From: Ferruginibacter sp.
GTDB lineage: Bacteria > Bacteroidota > Bacteroidia > Chitinophagales > Chitinophagaceae
Length of the DNA: 64,000 nt
NCBI RefSeq assembly: GCF_028288465.1
Contig: NZ_JAQBNR010000005.1
Coordinates: 178,937-242,936 of the forward strand
Reading direction: 5' to 3'
Position 1 is the stretch's first letter; the number at the start of each line of letters is the position of its first letter. Below, piece by piece: positions 9,330 through 19,579 of this stretch. The translations under genes and the position numbers were made by a program. The notes beneath the pieces were generated by a model that worked only from the letters and a program-made list of their open reading frames with translations, was not told where the DNA came from and did no database searches.

Positions 9330-10718
9330 ATGAATAAAAGCAAACTATTTCAATGGTCTATTGTAGCCGCACTGGCTGGTTTTATTTTTGGATTTGATAC
9401 GGTTGTAATCTCAGGAGCCAATCTTCCCATCAAAGAATTGTGGCATACTTCTCCTTTATTTCATGGATTTTTTATAATGTCGATGGCCTTGTGGGGTACA
9501 CTGGTTGGATCCATATTTGGTGGCATCCCCACCGAAAAATATGGCCGTAAAAAAGTGTTGTTCTGGATCGGGATTCTATTCGCACTTTCCGCTGTTGGTT
9601 CAGCACTGGCACAGGATCCTTACACCTTTTCATTTTTTCGTTTTATAGGCGGTATTGGTATTGGTGTTTCCTCAGTGGTGGCACCAACCTATATTTCTGA
9701 AATTTCAACTCCGGCTACCCGTGGTAAACTGGGTGCGATGTACCAGTTTAATATTGTATTTGGCATATTGGTCGCCTTTCTTTCCAATTATTTTTTACAA
9801 GGTGTTGGCGGTGTCAACGACTGGCGCTGGATGTTGGGTGTGCTGGCAATCCCTTCGGTTATTTATACAGTGATGGTTTTGGGCGTGCCTGAAAGCCCCC
9901 GTTGGCTGATTACAAAAAAGAACGACCTGGTTAAAGCAAAACAAACATTGTTACTGATTGGTGTTGCAGATGCAGACGCGGAAATAGCCGCCATAATAAA
10001 AAGCAACCAGCATGAATCTTTGCTTGAAAAAAATAGTGGTTTCTTCAGTTCTAAACACAAAGTCATTATTTCGCTGGCATTTTTAATTGCCTTTTTTAAC
10101 CAGCTTTCTGGTATCAATTTTATCCTCTACTATGCACCGGAGATATTGTCTAAAATAGGATTAGGCGCAAAAGACTCCCTGCTTAATTCAATTGCTATTG
10201 GCGGCACCAATTTAATTTTCACTTTTGTGGGTCTTTATCTTATTGACAGACTGGGCAGAAAAAAATTGTTGCTGATTGGGTCAATTGGTTACATCATAAG
10301 TCTGGCAATGGTGGCAGGCTGTTTTGCCTCGCATGCAAGCCCTGTACTTTTAATGAGCTTTTTACTGCTTTTTATAGCGGCCCATGCCATAGGGCAGGGC
10401 GCAGTGATCTGGGTCTTTATTTCAGAAATTTTCCCCAACAAAATACGGGCTACCGGTCAGTCATTTGGTGCCAGCGTTCACTGGATTTTTGCAGCTATTA
10501 TAACACTGATAACACCAGTTTTTTTAGATAGTAACAACGGAATATTTAAAGATAACCCCTGGCCAATTTTTGCCTTTTTTGCGGTGATGATGATGTTGCA
10601 ATTGATATGGGTGCTTACGAAAATGCCTGAAACAAAAGGGGTTTCGCTTGAAGAACTGGAAGCCACACTTATGACAGAGCGCAAGAGTTTTGAAGGAAAA
10701 GTAAAGGAAGTTGTTTAA
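9330..10718 (+). CDS. Sugar porter (MFS), probable fructose/hexose:H+ symporter
   Basis: The protein is 462 aa with twelve predicted membrane helices. Sugar-porter signatures are all present: G-F-D-T-V-V-I-S-G in helix 1, G-R-K-K after helix 2, a P-T-Y-I-S-E-I loop, P-E-S-P-R-W-L before the central loop, Q-L-S-G-I-N-F in helix 7, D-R-L-G-R-K-K after helix 8 and P-E-T-K-G at the end. These define the XylE/GLUT-type family of inner-membrane monosaccharide symporters. It is the first gene of the operon facing the fructose-type HTCS and precedes SusC/D by 73 bp. It therefore most likely imports fructose released by the GH32 enzymes. No fructokinase is encoded next to it. Confidence 0.88.
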   Translation: MNKSKLFQWSIVAALAGFIFGFDTVVISGANLPIKELWHTSPLFHGFFIMSMALWGTLVGSIFGGIPTEKYGRKKVLFWIGILFALSAVGSALAQDPYTFSFFRFIGGIGIGVSSVVAPTYISEISTPATRGKLGAMYQFNIVFGILVAFLSNYFLQGVGGVNDWRWMLGVLAIPSVIYTVMVLGVPESPRWLITKKNDLVKAKQTLLLIGVADADAEIAAIIKSNQHESLLEKNSGFFSSKHKVIISLAFLIAFFNQLSGINFILYYAPEILSKIGLGAKDSLLNSIAIGGTNLIFTFVGLYLIDRLGRKKLLLIGSIGYIISLAMVAGCFASHASPVLLMSFLLLFIAAHAIGQGAVIWVFISEIFPNKIRATGQSFGASVHWIFAAIITLITPVFLDSNNGIFKDNPWPIFAFFAVMMMLQLIWVLTKMPETKGVSLEELEATLMTERKSFEGKVKEVV

Positions 10719-10791
10719 AAACTACCATGGATTTTTTTACTAACAATACGATTTTACTGCTACTAATTATTTAACAATTAAAATTTCATTT

Positions 10792-13700
10792 ATGAGAAAA
10801 GTGTTTTTCTTATTGCCATTATTATTACTGGCGATGTTTTCTTTTGCACAGCAAAAGACCATTACGGGGGTGGTTACCAGCAAGGCCGATAAAACACCTT
10901 TGTCTGGCGTAACAGTGCGTTCAAAAACCAAAACTGTTATTACCAATAACGCGGGGGAATATTCCATAGAAGCTGCTATCGGCGAAACGCTGGTTTTTTC
11001 TTACGTGGGACTGAAGTCGGTTGACCTGAAAGTTACCGCTGATACAAAAAATCCTTCTGTTGAATTGGAAGCTGCTGCCAACAGCCTTGATCAGGTTGTT
11101 GTAGTAGGTTATACGTCGCAGAAAAAGAAAGATTTAACCGGGGCAGTGGCGGTAGTGGATTTAACACCCGTTAAAAACAATACATCAGGCAATACCATGC
11201 AGGCTTTGCAGGGAAGAGTTGCAGGATTGTACATCGAAAAGGATGGCTCGCCTAATGGTTCAAATGGAAGAATACTGATCCGTGGTGCCAACACTTTAGG
11301 CAATACCGATCCGTTGTATATCATTGATGGTGTCCCTACCACAAGACCGGAAGTATTTCAAAATATACCTGCAGCATCCATTGCATCGGTGCAGGTGTTG
11401 AAAGATGCATCAGCTGAATCCATTTATGGATCCCGTGCATCCAATGGTGTTATTATCGTTACCACAAAAAATGGCGGTAACACAGATGGTAAAGTAAATT
11501 TTCAATTGAACAGCAGCGTATCAAGTCAGTCAGAAAAGGCAATGCGGTTTAAAATGCTGAATTCACTTGACAGGGGAAAAGCATTGTGGCAGGCCTCCGT
11601 AAATGACAAGCAGGACCCGGCAGCCGGATACGGAGAAATTTATGGTTTCGACTGGAACAACGATTACAATAGTCCGGTATTAAACGGAGTAACAGTGAAG
11701 CCTTTTGTAGGTGGCGATCAAAATACTCCTGCCGGCAATACCGACTGGCAAAGTGTTATGTATAAAACCGGCCTGGTAACCAATAACAATTTAACAGTTT
11801 CTGCAGGCAATAAAAATTCCTCGCTGGAAATTAACCTCGGCTACCTCAAAAACACGGGCATGTTAAGGTTCACTGGCTACAACAGGTTGAGCGGCGGTAT
11901 CAATGCATTAACACATGCTTTTAATAATAAGTTGTTATTCGGCATCAATTTAAACATCGCCAATTCCAATGAAACATTGACGGCAAGAGACTTGGGCGGA
12001 GCAGCAACTACTAATCTTGCTGTCTCTTTAGTACCAACAATTCCGGTGTATCAAAAAGATGGGGTAACCTATGCTGGTGAATTGGGCGCTGGTTATTCCG
12101 ACAGAAATAATCCGTTGCACATGCAGGATTTGGCCAAATGGAATAATGCAAATCGCCTGAGTTCATTCGGAAATATTTTTGCAGAAGTTCAGCCGGTTAA
12201 AAATCTATTCTTCAAAACAAGTATTGGTGCAGATGATGCCAGGTTTTTAAATAAAGTAATTACGCCAACATTTGCTGAAGGCGCATTGGCCCGGACAACT
12301 AACAGTTTATCATTTGATGAAAATCATTATTTAAGTCTTACACTCTCCAATACGGTGCGGTACAATTTTGATTTAGGTGAAAAAAATCATTTTAAAGTGT
12401 TGGCAGGTACAGAATATATCAAGACTGATCTTAATTACCAGTCAACAAAAAAAGAAGGCTATGCGCTGCAAACAGAAGATTATTTTACCCTGAGTGCCGG
12501 TACTGGTAACACAACTGTAACCGGGGGCTCAACAGGTAACAGGCTGTTCTCTTTATTTGGACGTGTTGACTACAATTTGTCAGATAAATATCTTGCGGCC
12601 ATCACTGTTCGCCGGGATGGATCTTCAAGGTTTGGTGCCGATAACCGCTATGGCGTTTTTCCTGCCGCATCAGTAGGTTGGAAGATAGACAAAGAATCAT
12701 TTATGGCGGATAATAAAATTTTCTCCGAATTAAAATTGAGGGCTGGAGTAGGACGTGTGGGTAATCAGCAAATTGGTGACCTGGCACGCTTTGGATTATT
12801 TGATACAAGATATGGTACCGTGTTATCACAATTGGTTGGCGGTTTTTGGGAGCAGTATATGAATATCGGAACAGCTTACTCATTGTCGGGTGCAAATACA
12901 GGCAACCTGCCTTCAGGTTTTGTGCAGACACAGGCAGCCAATACTGCGTTGAAATGGGAAACAACAGATGAAATAAACACAGGGGTAGACTTCACCATAC
13001 TGAATAATAAAATCTTCGGTTCATTCGATTATTTTACCCGGAAAACAACTGGTATATTAATTACACCTCCTGTTGCTTCTGCACTGGGTGAAGGACAAAC
13101 CAAAGCAGTAAATGGCGCTTCAAAAAGTAATAAAGGCTGGGAACTTGTATTGGGTTACCGCGGTAACCAAACCGGCGATCTGAAATACAATGTTCAATTC
13201 AATTTTGCGCACTTCAGAGACAAGATTACAGAGCTTCCTGAAAATGTACGGCCGGCTTACGCAGGTAATCTTGTCAATACAATTATCGGCCACTCTCAGT
13301 TTGATGTGTTTGGTTATAAAACGAATGGTCTTTTTCAATCACAGGCAGAAGTGGACAAAGCACCTACACAAATTGGTGCCGGTCCGGGCAGAATTCGCTA
13401 TGTAGATATTAATGGTGATGGAAAAATTGATGACCTCGACAGAACATGGCTTGGTTCAACGTTGCCCAAACTTGAATATGGTTTAAGGGTAGATCTGTCT
13501 TACAAACAATTTGATTTATCCATTTTTGGATCAGGTGTAGCAGGCAAAACAGGCTTTGATGTTTACTCCATGTTTAACCAGTTAATGAGAAGTCGTGAGA
13601 ATGTAGGACCAGGCGTTTTTGATGGTTGGACACCGACGCACACCAATACCAAAGTGCCTGCCTTAACGCTGAAAGATAATAATAATGAAACCCGTACTTC

Positions 13701-13926
13701 AGATTATTTCTTTGTAAATGCATCTTATTTCAAAATGCGTAATATCCAGTTGGGATACAACATTCAACCCAAATCTGTTTTTTCAAGACTGCGCTTTTTT
13801 GCCATGGCTGAAAACCTTTTCTGGTTCAAAAGCAAGAGCTATATAAGTCCGGATCCTGAAAGGATTGATTTGGATCCGGTACCCATTCCAAGAACATTCA
13901 CTTTTGGTATTAACGCATCATTTTAA
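10792..13926 (+). CDS. susC: SusC-like TonB-dependent outer-membrane transporter (fructan PUL)
   Basis: The protein is 1044 aa. A signal peptide (1-19, cleaved at S-F-A-Q) is followed by a carboxypeptidase-regulatory-like beta-sandwich (about 22-95), a plug domain starting near D-Q-V-V-V-V-G-Y and including the SusC hallmark S-I-Y-G-S-R-A-S-N-G-V-I-I-V-T-T, and a long C-terminal beta-barrel ending in an aromatic residue (A-S-F). SusC proteins import oligosaccharides across the outer membrane with their SusD lid. The SusD partner starts 18 bp downstream. The substrate is inferred to be a fructan oligosaccharide from the adjacent GH32 genes and HTCS. Confidence 0.93.
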   Translation: MRKVFFLLPLLLLAMFSFAQQKTITGVVTSKADKTPLSGVTVRSKTKTVITNNAGEYSIEAAIGETLVFSYVGLKSVDLKVTADTKNPSVELEAAANSLDQVVVVGYTSQKKKDLTGAVAVVDLTPVKNNTSGNTMQALQGRVAGLYIEKDGSPNGSNGRILIRGANTLGNTDPLYIIDGVPTTRPEVFQNIPAASIASVQVLKDASAESIYGSRASNGVIIVTTKNGGNTDGKVNFQLNSSVSSQSEKAMRFKMLNSLDRGKALWQASVNDKQDPAAGYGEIYGFDWNNDYNSPVLNGVTVKPFVGGDQNTPAGNTDWQSVMYKTGLVTNNNLTVSAGNKNSSLEINLGYLKNTGMLRFTGYNRLSGGINALTHAFNNKLLFGINLNIANSNETLTARDLGGAATTNLAVSLVPTIPVYQKDGVTYAGELGAGYSDRNNPLHMQDLAKWNNANRLSSFGNIFAEVQPVKNLFFKTSIGADDARFLNKVITPTFAEGALARTTNSLSFDENHYLSLTLSNTVRYNFDLGEKNHFKVLAGTEYIKTDLNYQSTKKEGYALQTEDYFTLSAGTGNTTVTGGSTGNRLFSLFGRVDYNLSDKYLAAITVRRDGSSRFGADNRYGVFPAASVGWKIDKESFMADNKIFSELKLRAGVGRVGNQQIGDLARFGLFDTRYGTVLSQLVGGFWEQYMNIGTAYSLSGANTGNLPSGFVQTQAANTALKWETTDEINTGVDFTILNNKIFGSFDYFTRKTTGILITPPVASALGEGQTKAVNGASKSNKGWELVLGYRGNQTGDLKYNVQFNFAHFRDKITELPENVRPAYAGNLVNTIIGHSQFDVFGYKTNGLFQSQAEVDKAPTQIGAGPGRIRYVDINGDGKIDDLDRTWLGSTLPKLEYGLRVDLSYKQFDLSIFGSGVAGKTGFDVYSMFNQLMRSRENVGPGVFDGWTPTHTNTKVPALTLKDNNNETRTSDYFFVNASYFKMRNIQLGYNIQPKSVFSRLRFFAMAENLFWFKSKSYISPDPERIDLDPVPIPRTFTFGINASF

Positions 13927-13944
13927 AGTAAAAACTAAAACAAC

Positions 13945-15657
13945 ATGAAAAAGATAATTATAGCAACTTTTATAACATCCGGACTATTGTTTTTTAGTTC
14001 TTGTAAAAAGGAATTGGATTACAAACCGACAGGTTTATTATCATCTGCAGATTTAGCGGCCCCTACGCCTTCGCAGGTGGAAGGCTTGGTAACAGCAGCG
14101 TATGCAGCTATAGGAAACGGCGACATGATTGGTCCCATCTATAGCGATTGGGTATATGGCAGTGTACGATCGGATGACGCATATAAAGGTGGCGGAGGAA
14201 CAGGTGATGTGGGCGAAATAGATGCCATGGAACATTACAACCTGGTAACGCCTACCATTGATGCATTCATTTTTCGCACCTGGAAAAATTTGTTTAAATC
14301 AATCGGCAGGGCAAACGTCGCATTGCGTGCAGTAAACTCCCTGGCTGATGCAGATTATCCACAGAAAAAAACAAGACAGGCAGAACTGCGGTTTTTAAGG
14401 GCGCACAGTTATTTCATCATGAAAAAACTGTACAAGAATATCCCGATTTTCGATGAAACCGCATCTGATGTTGATATATTAAAAGTAGCCAACGATTTAG
14501 ACAATGACGCGTCATGGAATAAGATTGCAGATGATTTTCAATTTGCAATTGATAATTTGCCGGAAACGCAGCCAGAACTTGCAAGAGCAAACAAACATGC
14601 CGCAGAGGCTTATCTTGCAAAAGTAAGGTTATACCAGGCTTATAAGCAGGATGCAACGCACCATGTTACAAGTATTGACCAGCCCTTGTTGCAACAAGTG
14701 GTTACTTTAACACAGGCAGTTATTTCTTCTGGAAAATATGCATTGAGTGCTGACATTGCCAATAACTTTTTACCTGAAACTGAGAATGGCCCGGAGTCTG
14801 TTTTTGCAATTCAATTTTCTATCAACGATGGTACTACATCCGGAAGATTGAACTATGAAGATGGCCTAAACTATCCACACGGCGCTCCGCAATATGGTTG
14901 CTGCGGCTTTCATGCCAGCAGTCAGAACTTGGTAAACGCTTTTACTACAGATGCCAATGGCCTGCCTAATTTTGAAACTTTCAACAATGGTATTGCAGAT
15001 TTAAATACTGCTACAGTGGACGTTCGCATTGACCATACAGTAGGCATTGAAGGTCATCCGTATAAATACAATAACGCCTTACCATTTAGCAACAGTTGGG
15101 TAAGAGATCCTGGTGTATATGGAAATTTTCATACCATGCGCAATCAGCAATTGGCCAGCAGTTCATCTTATTTTAAAAACGGCCCTTTTATGGGAGTTGC
15201 TAAAAATTATGATATCATCCGGTACGACGATGTTTTGCTGATGCAGGCCGAGGCATACATTCAATTGGGTCAACAGGAAAAAGCGTTGCCACTGATTAAT
15301 CAAATACGGGCAAGGGCAGCGGCCAGTACAGGCCGGTTAAAAAAAGCAGATGGAACGTTTGCATCGCATTACAATGTGGGGCAATACCCTGCAGCAGGCT
15401 GGACCAAAGATTATGCCTTTAAAGCATTACAATGGGAGCGGAGACTGGAGTTTGCAACCGAAGGATCACGTTTTTTTGACCTGGTAAGATGGGGCATTGC
15501 TGAGCCAACGTTAAATGCATATATAAACATTGAAAAAGTGAGGAGGACATTTTTAGCAACAGCTAAATTCACAGCAGGCCGCGATGAATACTTACCCATT
15601 CCACAATCAGAGATTACATTTACCAATGGTTTGTACAAGCAAAATCCAGGCTATTGA
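13945..15657 (+). CDS. susD: SusD/RagB-like glycan-binding lipoprotein (fructan PUL)
   Basis: The protein is 570 aa. The leader ends in a lipobox L-F-F-S-S-C with the lipidated Cys at residue 20. An N-terminal SusD-like helical TPR region follows, with L-R-F-L-R-A-H-S-Y-F, then the C-terminal SusD domain with R-W-E-R-R-L-E-F-A-T-E-G-S-R-F-F-D-L-V-R-W and the closing P-I-P-Q-S-E-I. SusD proteins form the lid of the SusC transporter on the cell surface and bind the glycan. It follows SusC directly and is followed by a probable terminator, so SusC/D may form a transcription unit partly separate from the GH32 genes. Confidence 0.93.
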   Translation: MKKIIIATFITSGLLFFSSCKKELDYKPTGLLSSADLAAPTPSQVEGLVTAAYAAIGNGDMIGPIYSDWVYGSVRSDDAYKGGGGTGDVGEIDAMEHYNLVTPTIDAFIFRTWKNLFKSIGRANVALRAVNSLADADYPQKKTRQAELRFLRAHSYFIMKKLYKNIPIFDETASDVDILKVANDLDNDASWNKIADDFQFAIDNLPETQPELARANKHAAEAYLAKVRLYQAYKQDATHHVTSIDQPLLQQVVTLTQAVISSGKYALSADIANNFLPETENGPESVFAIQFSINDGTTSGRLNYEDGLNYPHGAPQYGCCGFHASSQNLVNAFTTDANGLPNFETFNNGIADLNTATVDVRIDHTVGIEGHPYKYNNALPFSNSWVRDPGVYGNFHTMRNQQLASSSSYFKNGPFMGVAKNYDIIRYDDVLLMQAEAYIQLGQQEKALPLINQIRARAAASTGRLKKADGTFASHYNVGQYPAAGWTKDYAFKALQWERRLEFATEGSRFFDLVRWGIAEPTLNAYINIEKVRRTFLATAKFTAGRDEYLPIPQSEITFTNGLYKQNPGY

Positions 15658-15743
15658 TAAGGGTTAATGAATACTTATTAAGGCATAACAAATTTTTAAT
15701 TTGAGTGCTTCCTATAGCAGGCAGTCGTTTTTTTACAATGCAC

Positions 15744-15770
15744 GGGGGAAGTTTCTACTTCCTCCTTTTT
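15744..15770 (+). terminator. Probable intrinsic terminator after susD
   Basis: GGAAGT (15747-15752) pairs with ACTTCC (15757-15762) around TTCT, preceded by extra G residues and followed within a few bases by TTTTTT. This has the form of a Rho-independent terminator about 90 bp after the SusD stop codon. Confidence 0.5.
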
Positions 15771-15901
15771 TGCAACCAAAGAAATTTTTTGCAGTTTGAC
15801 TAAACAGCATTGATAATAATAAAATTTTTTAGTTAATCAATAATAGGATAAGAGTCGTTAATTTACCAGATATTAAATTGAGTAATCATTAAACTGATGA
15901 C

Positions 15902-17410
15902 ATGAAAATAAAAAAAATTGCGATCTTGATTTGTTGTTTCTTTCTTTTGGGTACGGGGAATTTATCGGCGCAGCACGCTGTACAAATGAAAGAGCAATAC
16001 CGCCCCCAGGTTCATTTTTCGCCTCAGAAAAACTGGATGAATGATCCCAACGGAATGGTTTATCATAATGGGGTCTACCATTTATTTTTCCAGTACAATC
16101 CGTACAGTTCGCTATGGGGGCCAATGCATTGGGGGCACGCCACCAGTAAGGATTTAATTCACTGGCAACAACAACCCATCGCAATTTACCCGGATAGTTT
16201 GGGAACTATTTTTTCGGGCAGTGCGGTAGTAGATAAAAATAACACAGCAGATTTTGGTAAGAAAGGCCAGCAACCCCTGGTAGCTATTTTTACCCAGCAT
16301 GATACGATTGGAGAAAAAGCAGGTAGAAATAATTTCCAAAATCAGAGTATCGCCTATAGCCTCGATGAAGGAAAAACGTGGATTAAATATGCTGGCAACC
16401 CCGTGATCAAAAACCCTGGCATCAAAGATTTCCGGGATCCGAAAGTGATGTGGTTTGAGCCACAAAAAAAGTGGATTATGGTACTTGCGGCAAGGGATAT
16501 CGTTAGTTTTTATTCATCACCTGATTTAAAAAACTGGAAAAAGGAAAGTGATTTTGGAAAAGACCTTGGCGCACATGGAGGTGGCTGGGAGTGCCCGGAT
16601 TTAATAGAGTTGGAGTATAGCGATAACAAAACAGGACACTTAAGCAAACGTTGGGTGTTAATAGTTAACCTGAACCCGGGAGCGCCCAACGGTGGATCAG
16701 GCACGCAATATTTTATTGGCAATTTTGATGGTACAACTTTTACGACTGATCAAAAAGATACCCGGTGGATGGATTATGGGCCAGATAATTATGCCGGTGT
16801 AACCTGGTCGAATACTGGTAAAAGAAAAATATTAATCGGCTGGATGACGAACTGGTTGTATGCAAACCAGGTACCAACTGAAAAATGGCGAAATGCAATG
16901 ACCATTCCCCGGGAACTGCAATTAAAACAGGTTGGGGAAAGCGTTTTTTTAACATCAAAACCTGTGGCAGAACTGGCTGCTATTCAATCAAAGCCGGTGT
17001 CAGTCGCAGACGGCGGCGCCAAAATAATACTTCCCTGCAGGCTGGATATTTCAATGAATACAAACAATGACTTCTCATTGGATTTGTCAAATGACGTCAA
17101 TGAGAAACTGATTATTGGTTACGACAAAAATTCAAATCAATATTTTATTGATCGTTCGGCTTCGGGAAAAGTTGATTTTAATAAGGACTTTGCTGCCAAA
17201 CATTGGGCACCCAGGCTAACGAATAATGCGGCTATGAATATTTCTATACTGGTGGATAAAAGTTCTGTTGAATTATTTGCAGATGACGGATTAACGGTGA
17301 TGACCTCTGTTTTTTTTCCAACTACACCATACAAGTTTATTCATTTGCAAGGGAAGGGAAAAAACACTTTCCCCAAACTAAAATATACCCAGGTTAAAAG
17401 TATTTGGTAA
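15902..17410 (+). CDS. Secreted GH32 fructanase (beta-fructofuranosidase/levanase type)
   Basis: The protein is 502 aa with a signal peptide ending near L-S-A-Q (residue 24). The GH32 catalytic triad is visible: nucleophile Asp48 in W-M-N-D-P-N-G, transition-state stabiliser Asp179 in F-R-D-P-K and acid/base Glu230 in W-E-C-P-D. The five-bladed propeller (about 35-345) is followed by the small GH32 C-terminal beta-sandwich. The enzyme releases fructose or short fructo-oligosaccharides from levan, inulin or sucrose-type substrates in the periplasm or at the cell surface. It follows SusC/D and precedes a second GH32 gene by 64 bp. Exo/endo mode and linkage preference cannot be read from sequence alone. 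Confidence 0.92.
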   Translation: MKIKKIAILICCFFLLGTGNLSAQHAVQMKEQYRPQVHFSPQKNWMNDPNGMVYHNGVYHLFFQYNPYSSLWGPMHWGHATSKDLIHWQQQPIAIYPDSLGTIFSGSAVVDKNNTADFGKKGQQPLVAIFTQHDTIGEKAGRNNFQNQSIAYSLDEGKTWIKYAGNPVIKNPGIKDFRDPKVMWFEPQKKWIMVLAARDIVSFYSSPDLKNWKKESDFGKDLGAHGGGWECPDLIELEYSDNKTGHLSKRWVLIVNLNPGAPNGGSGTQYFIGNFDGTTFTTDQKDTRWMDYGPDNYAGVTWSNTGKRKILIGWMTNWLYANQVPTEKWRNAMTIPRELQLKQVGESVFLTSKPVAELAAIQSKPVSVADGGAKIILPCRLDISMNTNNDFSLDLSNDVNEKLIIGYDKNSNQYFIDRSASGKVDFNKDFAAKHWAPRLTNNAAMNISILVDKSSVELFADDGLTVMTSVFFPTTPYKFIHLQGKGKNTFPKLKYTQVKSIW

Positions 17411-17474
17411 TTGACTTAAATTGAAGTTCCCTTTTTTGGTTTAACATTTTTAATATCGGTTTAATAACTTAATC

Positions 17475-19169
17475 ATGATGAAAAGATTGCTGCAGGTTTT
17501 TTTATGTGTTGCCTTTTTCCAGGCGGTTATAGCACAGGAAAACAACGCTGCCACACATAATTTTGCAAGCTATTTTACCGCTGAAAAAAAGTACCTCGTT
17601 TTGCCGGTTAAAAATGGTGCTTCAAAAAGAAATATTGAGATATGGGTGGATGGCGTGAACACCCGTTTTTTTGACATCGAACTTGCGGAAGGAACTCCTG
17701 ACTGGTATGCCTATTTGCAGATAGATCAATGGAAAGGAAAAGAAGTAGAATTAAGAGTTGATAAGGTCAGCAATGGCTCAAAAGTTTTTACGCCCATTGT
17801 GCAAAGCGATGTAGATACCAATGCCAATACCTACAAAGAAAAATTAAGGGCCCAGTTTCATTTCTCACCAAAGCGTGGCTGGACCAATGATCCAAATGGT
17901 ATGGTGTATTATAATGGCGAATACCATTTGTTTTACCAGCACAATCCTTATGGCCGTGGCTGGGGAAATATGACCTGGGGTCATGCCGTAACAAAAGATT
18001 TAATTCACTGGAAAGACTTGGGTGATGCACTGCATCCCGACCAGGGAGGTCCGGTTTTTAGCGGTGGCGCCGTGGTGGACAGTAACAATACAATTGGCTT
18101 CAGCAAAGATGGTAAACCAGCCATGGTAATGTTTCATACAGGTGCCAGGGGATGGGGGCAGTATATGAGCTGGAGCACGGATGGCCGCAACTTTCAAACC
18201 TTTGATAGGGCAGTGGTGCCCCGTATCAATAAAGACAACAGGGATCCCAAAGTTGTCTGGTATGAACCAACAAAAAAATGGGTAATGGTGATATGGGTTG
18301 AAAGAGGAAACAATGAACAGCATAGCATGCAGTTCCTCACTTCACCCGATCTTAAAAACTGGACAAAGGCAAGCACGGTAATGGGGGGCGTTGGCAACGA
18401 TCGCTACCTGTTTGAATGTCCTGAATTTTATGAGTTGCCGGTAGAAGGTATGCCCGGCGTAAAAAAATGGATATTAACCGGCGCTAATACACAATACGCA
18501 ATAGGTACTTTTGATGGCACTACTTTTACACCGGAACAGCAACGCCTGCAGGAACAGCACGGCCGCGATTTTTATGCACCACAAACCTTTAGCAACGTAC
18601 CGGATGGCCGTCGCATTGAAATCGGCTGGTGGCGTACCAACACAGAAAAAGACGACATGACTTTCAACCAGTCTATGAGTCTGCCGCTGGAACATAAACT
18701 GGTGCAAACGCCGGAAGGAGTTCGCCTGACCCGCATGCCGGTGAAAGAGGTAGAAGGCCTGCGCAGCAAGGCTTACAAGCTTGGGAAGCTTTCCGTAAAA
18801 GAAAACGGAAGCAATCCTTTGAAAAATATAAATATTGAACTGGCTGAACTACACATAGATGTTGAACCGGGCAAAGCAAGTGAAGTGGTGCTGGATATAA
18901 GAGGCGTACCGGTTGTTTATAATGTTGCCGGTAAAGAGCTACAAGTGGATGGTGTAAAAGCGTCCGTAGCTTTAATAAATGGCAGGTTGAGTTTGGTTGT
19001 TTACGCAGACCGTACAGGCCTGGAAATATTTGCAAACAAAGGCCTGGTATTTATGCCCATCAATATCAATCTTGCTGATAGCAACCGCACATTGTCTTTA
19101 TCAGCAAAGGGCGGTACAGCAAAAATTACTAATCTTGATGTGTATGAATTGAAAAGTATCTGGGAATAA
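17475..19169 (+). CDS. Secreted GH32 fructanase with N-terminal DUF4980-like domain
   Basis: The protein is 564 aa with a signal peptide (1-20, A-V-I-A-Q). An extra N-terminal beta domain of about 100 residues precedes the GH32 propeller, as in Bacteroides exo-levanase/inulinase-type enzymes carrying DUF4980. Catalytic residues are Asp139 in W-T-N-D-P-N-G, Asp257 in N-R-D-P-K and Glu314 in F-E-C-P-E. It is not a recent copy of the upstream GH32 gene: length, N-terminus and active-site surroundings differ, so the pair probably splits the work on different fructan linkages or chain lengths. It ends the fructan operon; degraded gene fragments follow. Confidence 0.92.
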   Translation: MMKRLLQVFLCVAFFQAVIAQENNAATHNFASYFTAEKKYLVLPVKNGASKRNIEIWVDGVNTRFFDIELAEGTPDWYAYLQIDQWKGKEVELRVDKVSNGSKVFTPIVQSDVDTNANTYKEKLRAQFHFSPKRGWTNDPNGMVYYNGEYHLFYQHNPYGRGWGNMTWGHAVTKDLIHWKDLGDALHPDQGGPVFSGGAVVDSNNTIGFSKDGKPAMVMFHTGARGWGQYMSWSTDGRNFQTFDRAVVPRINKDNRDPKVVWYEPTKKWVMVIWVERGNNEQHSMQFLTSPDLKNWTKASTVMGGVGNDRYLFECPEFYELPVEGMPGVKKWILTGANTQYAIGTFDGTTFTPEQQRLQEQHGRDFYAPQTFSNVPDGRRIEIGWWRTNTEKDDMTFNQSMSLPLEHKLVQTPEGVRLTRMPVKEVEGLRSKAYKLGKLSVKENGSNPLKNINIELAELHIDVEPGKASEVVLDIRGVPVVYNVAGKELQVDGVKASVALINGRLSLVVYADRTGLEIFANKGLVFMPININLADSNRTLSLSAKGGTAKITNLDVYELKSIWE

Positions 19170-19349
19170 CGGGGGTGCCGGACATTCTTGGAGCTGCTTT
19201 TATTAATTGACTTCTTGGAGAAAAAAGACTGTTACTTACACCGCATATTTGTCTGTTAATAAGTGCTGTTTGAGAAATACCCAGGGGTTCTCTTATTTAA
19301 ATGTGGCAAAATCAAACTCCGGCCGTTGGACGACTGCAGGATCAACAAC

Positions 19350-19579
19350 CCCGATTCGCTCTTACCTGTATTTAAAAACAATTGGATTGATAACGTAAAT
19401 GTAATATCGGGTAATACCGGTGTTACCGCATTGCATCTGCATAAAGTAGTACCTGTAAAAGGTACATTGAGAGTGGAGGCAGAAAATTATTTGACCAGGC
19501 TGGTATTAAAACGGAAGTGTGCGGCGAAAATGATTTGGATGTAGGATCGGCTGCTGCAGGCGATCTCATGGGTTACCTA
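19350..19579 (+). pseudogene. Relic of a CBM6-like carbohydrate-binding module, frameshifted
   Basis: In one frame 19464-19490 reads T-L-R-V-E-A-E-N-Y. One base is then missing, and the neighbouring frame continues (19490-19576) F-D-Q-A-G-I-K-T-E-V-C-G, then N-D-L-D-V-G-S-A-A-A-G-D-L-M-G-Y. The R-V-E-A-E-N-Y...D-V-G...G-D-x-M-G-Y pattern is that of CBM6 modules attached to secreted glycosidases. No start codon or catalytic domain remains. It is a 3' fragment of a lost glycosidase gene, broken by a 1-base deletion near 19490 and abutting an unrelated relic on the opposite strand. Confidence 0.5.
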
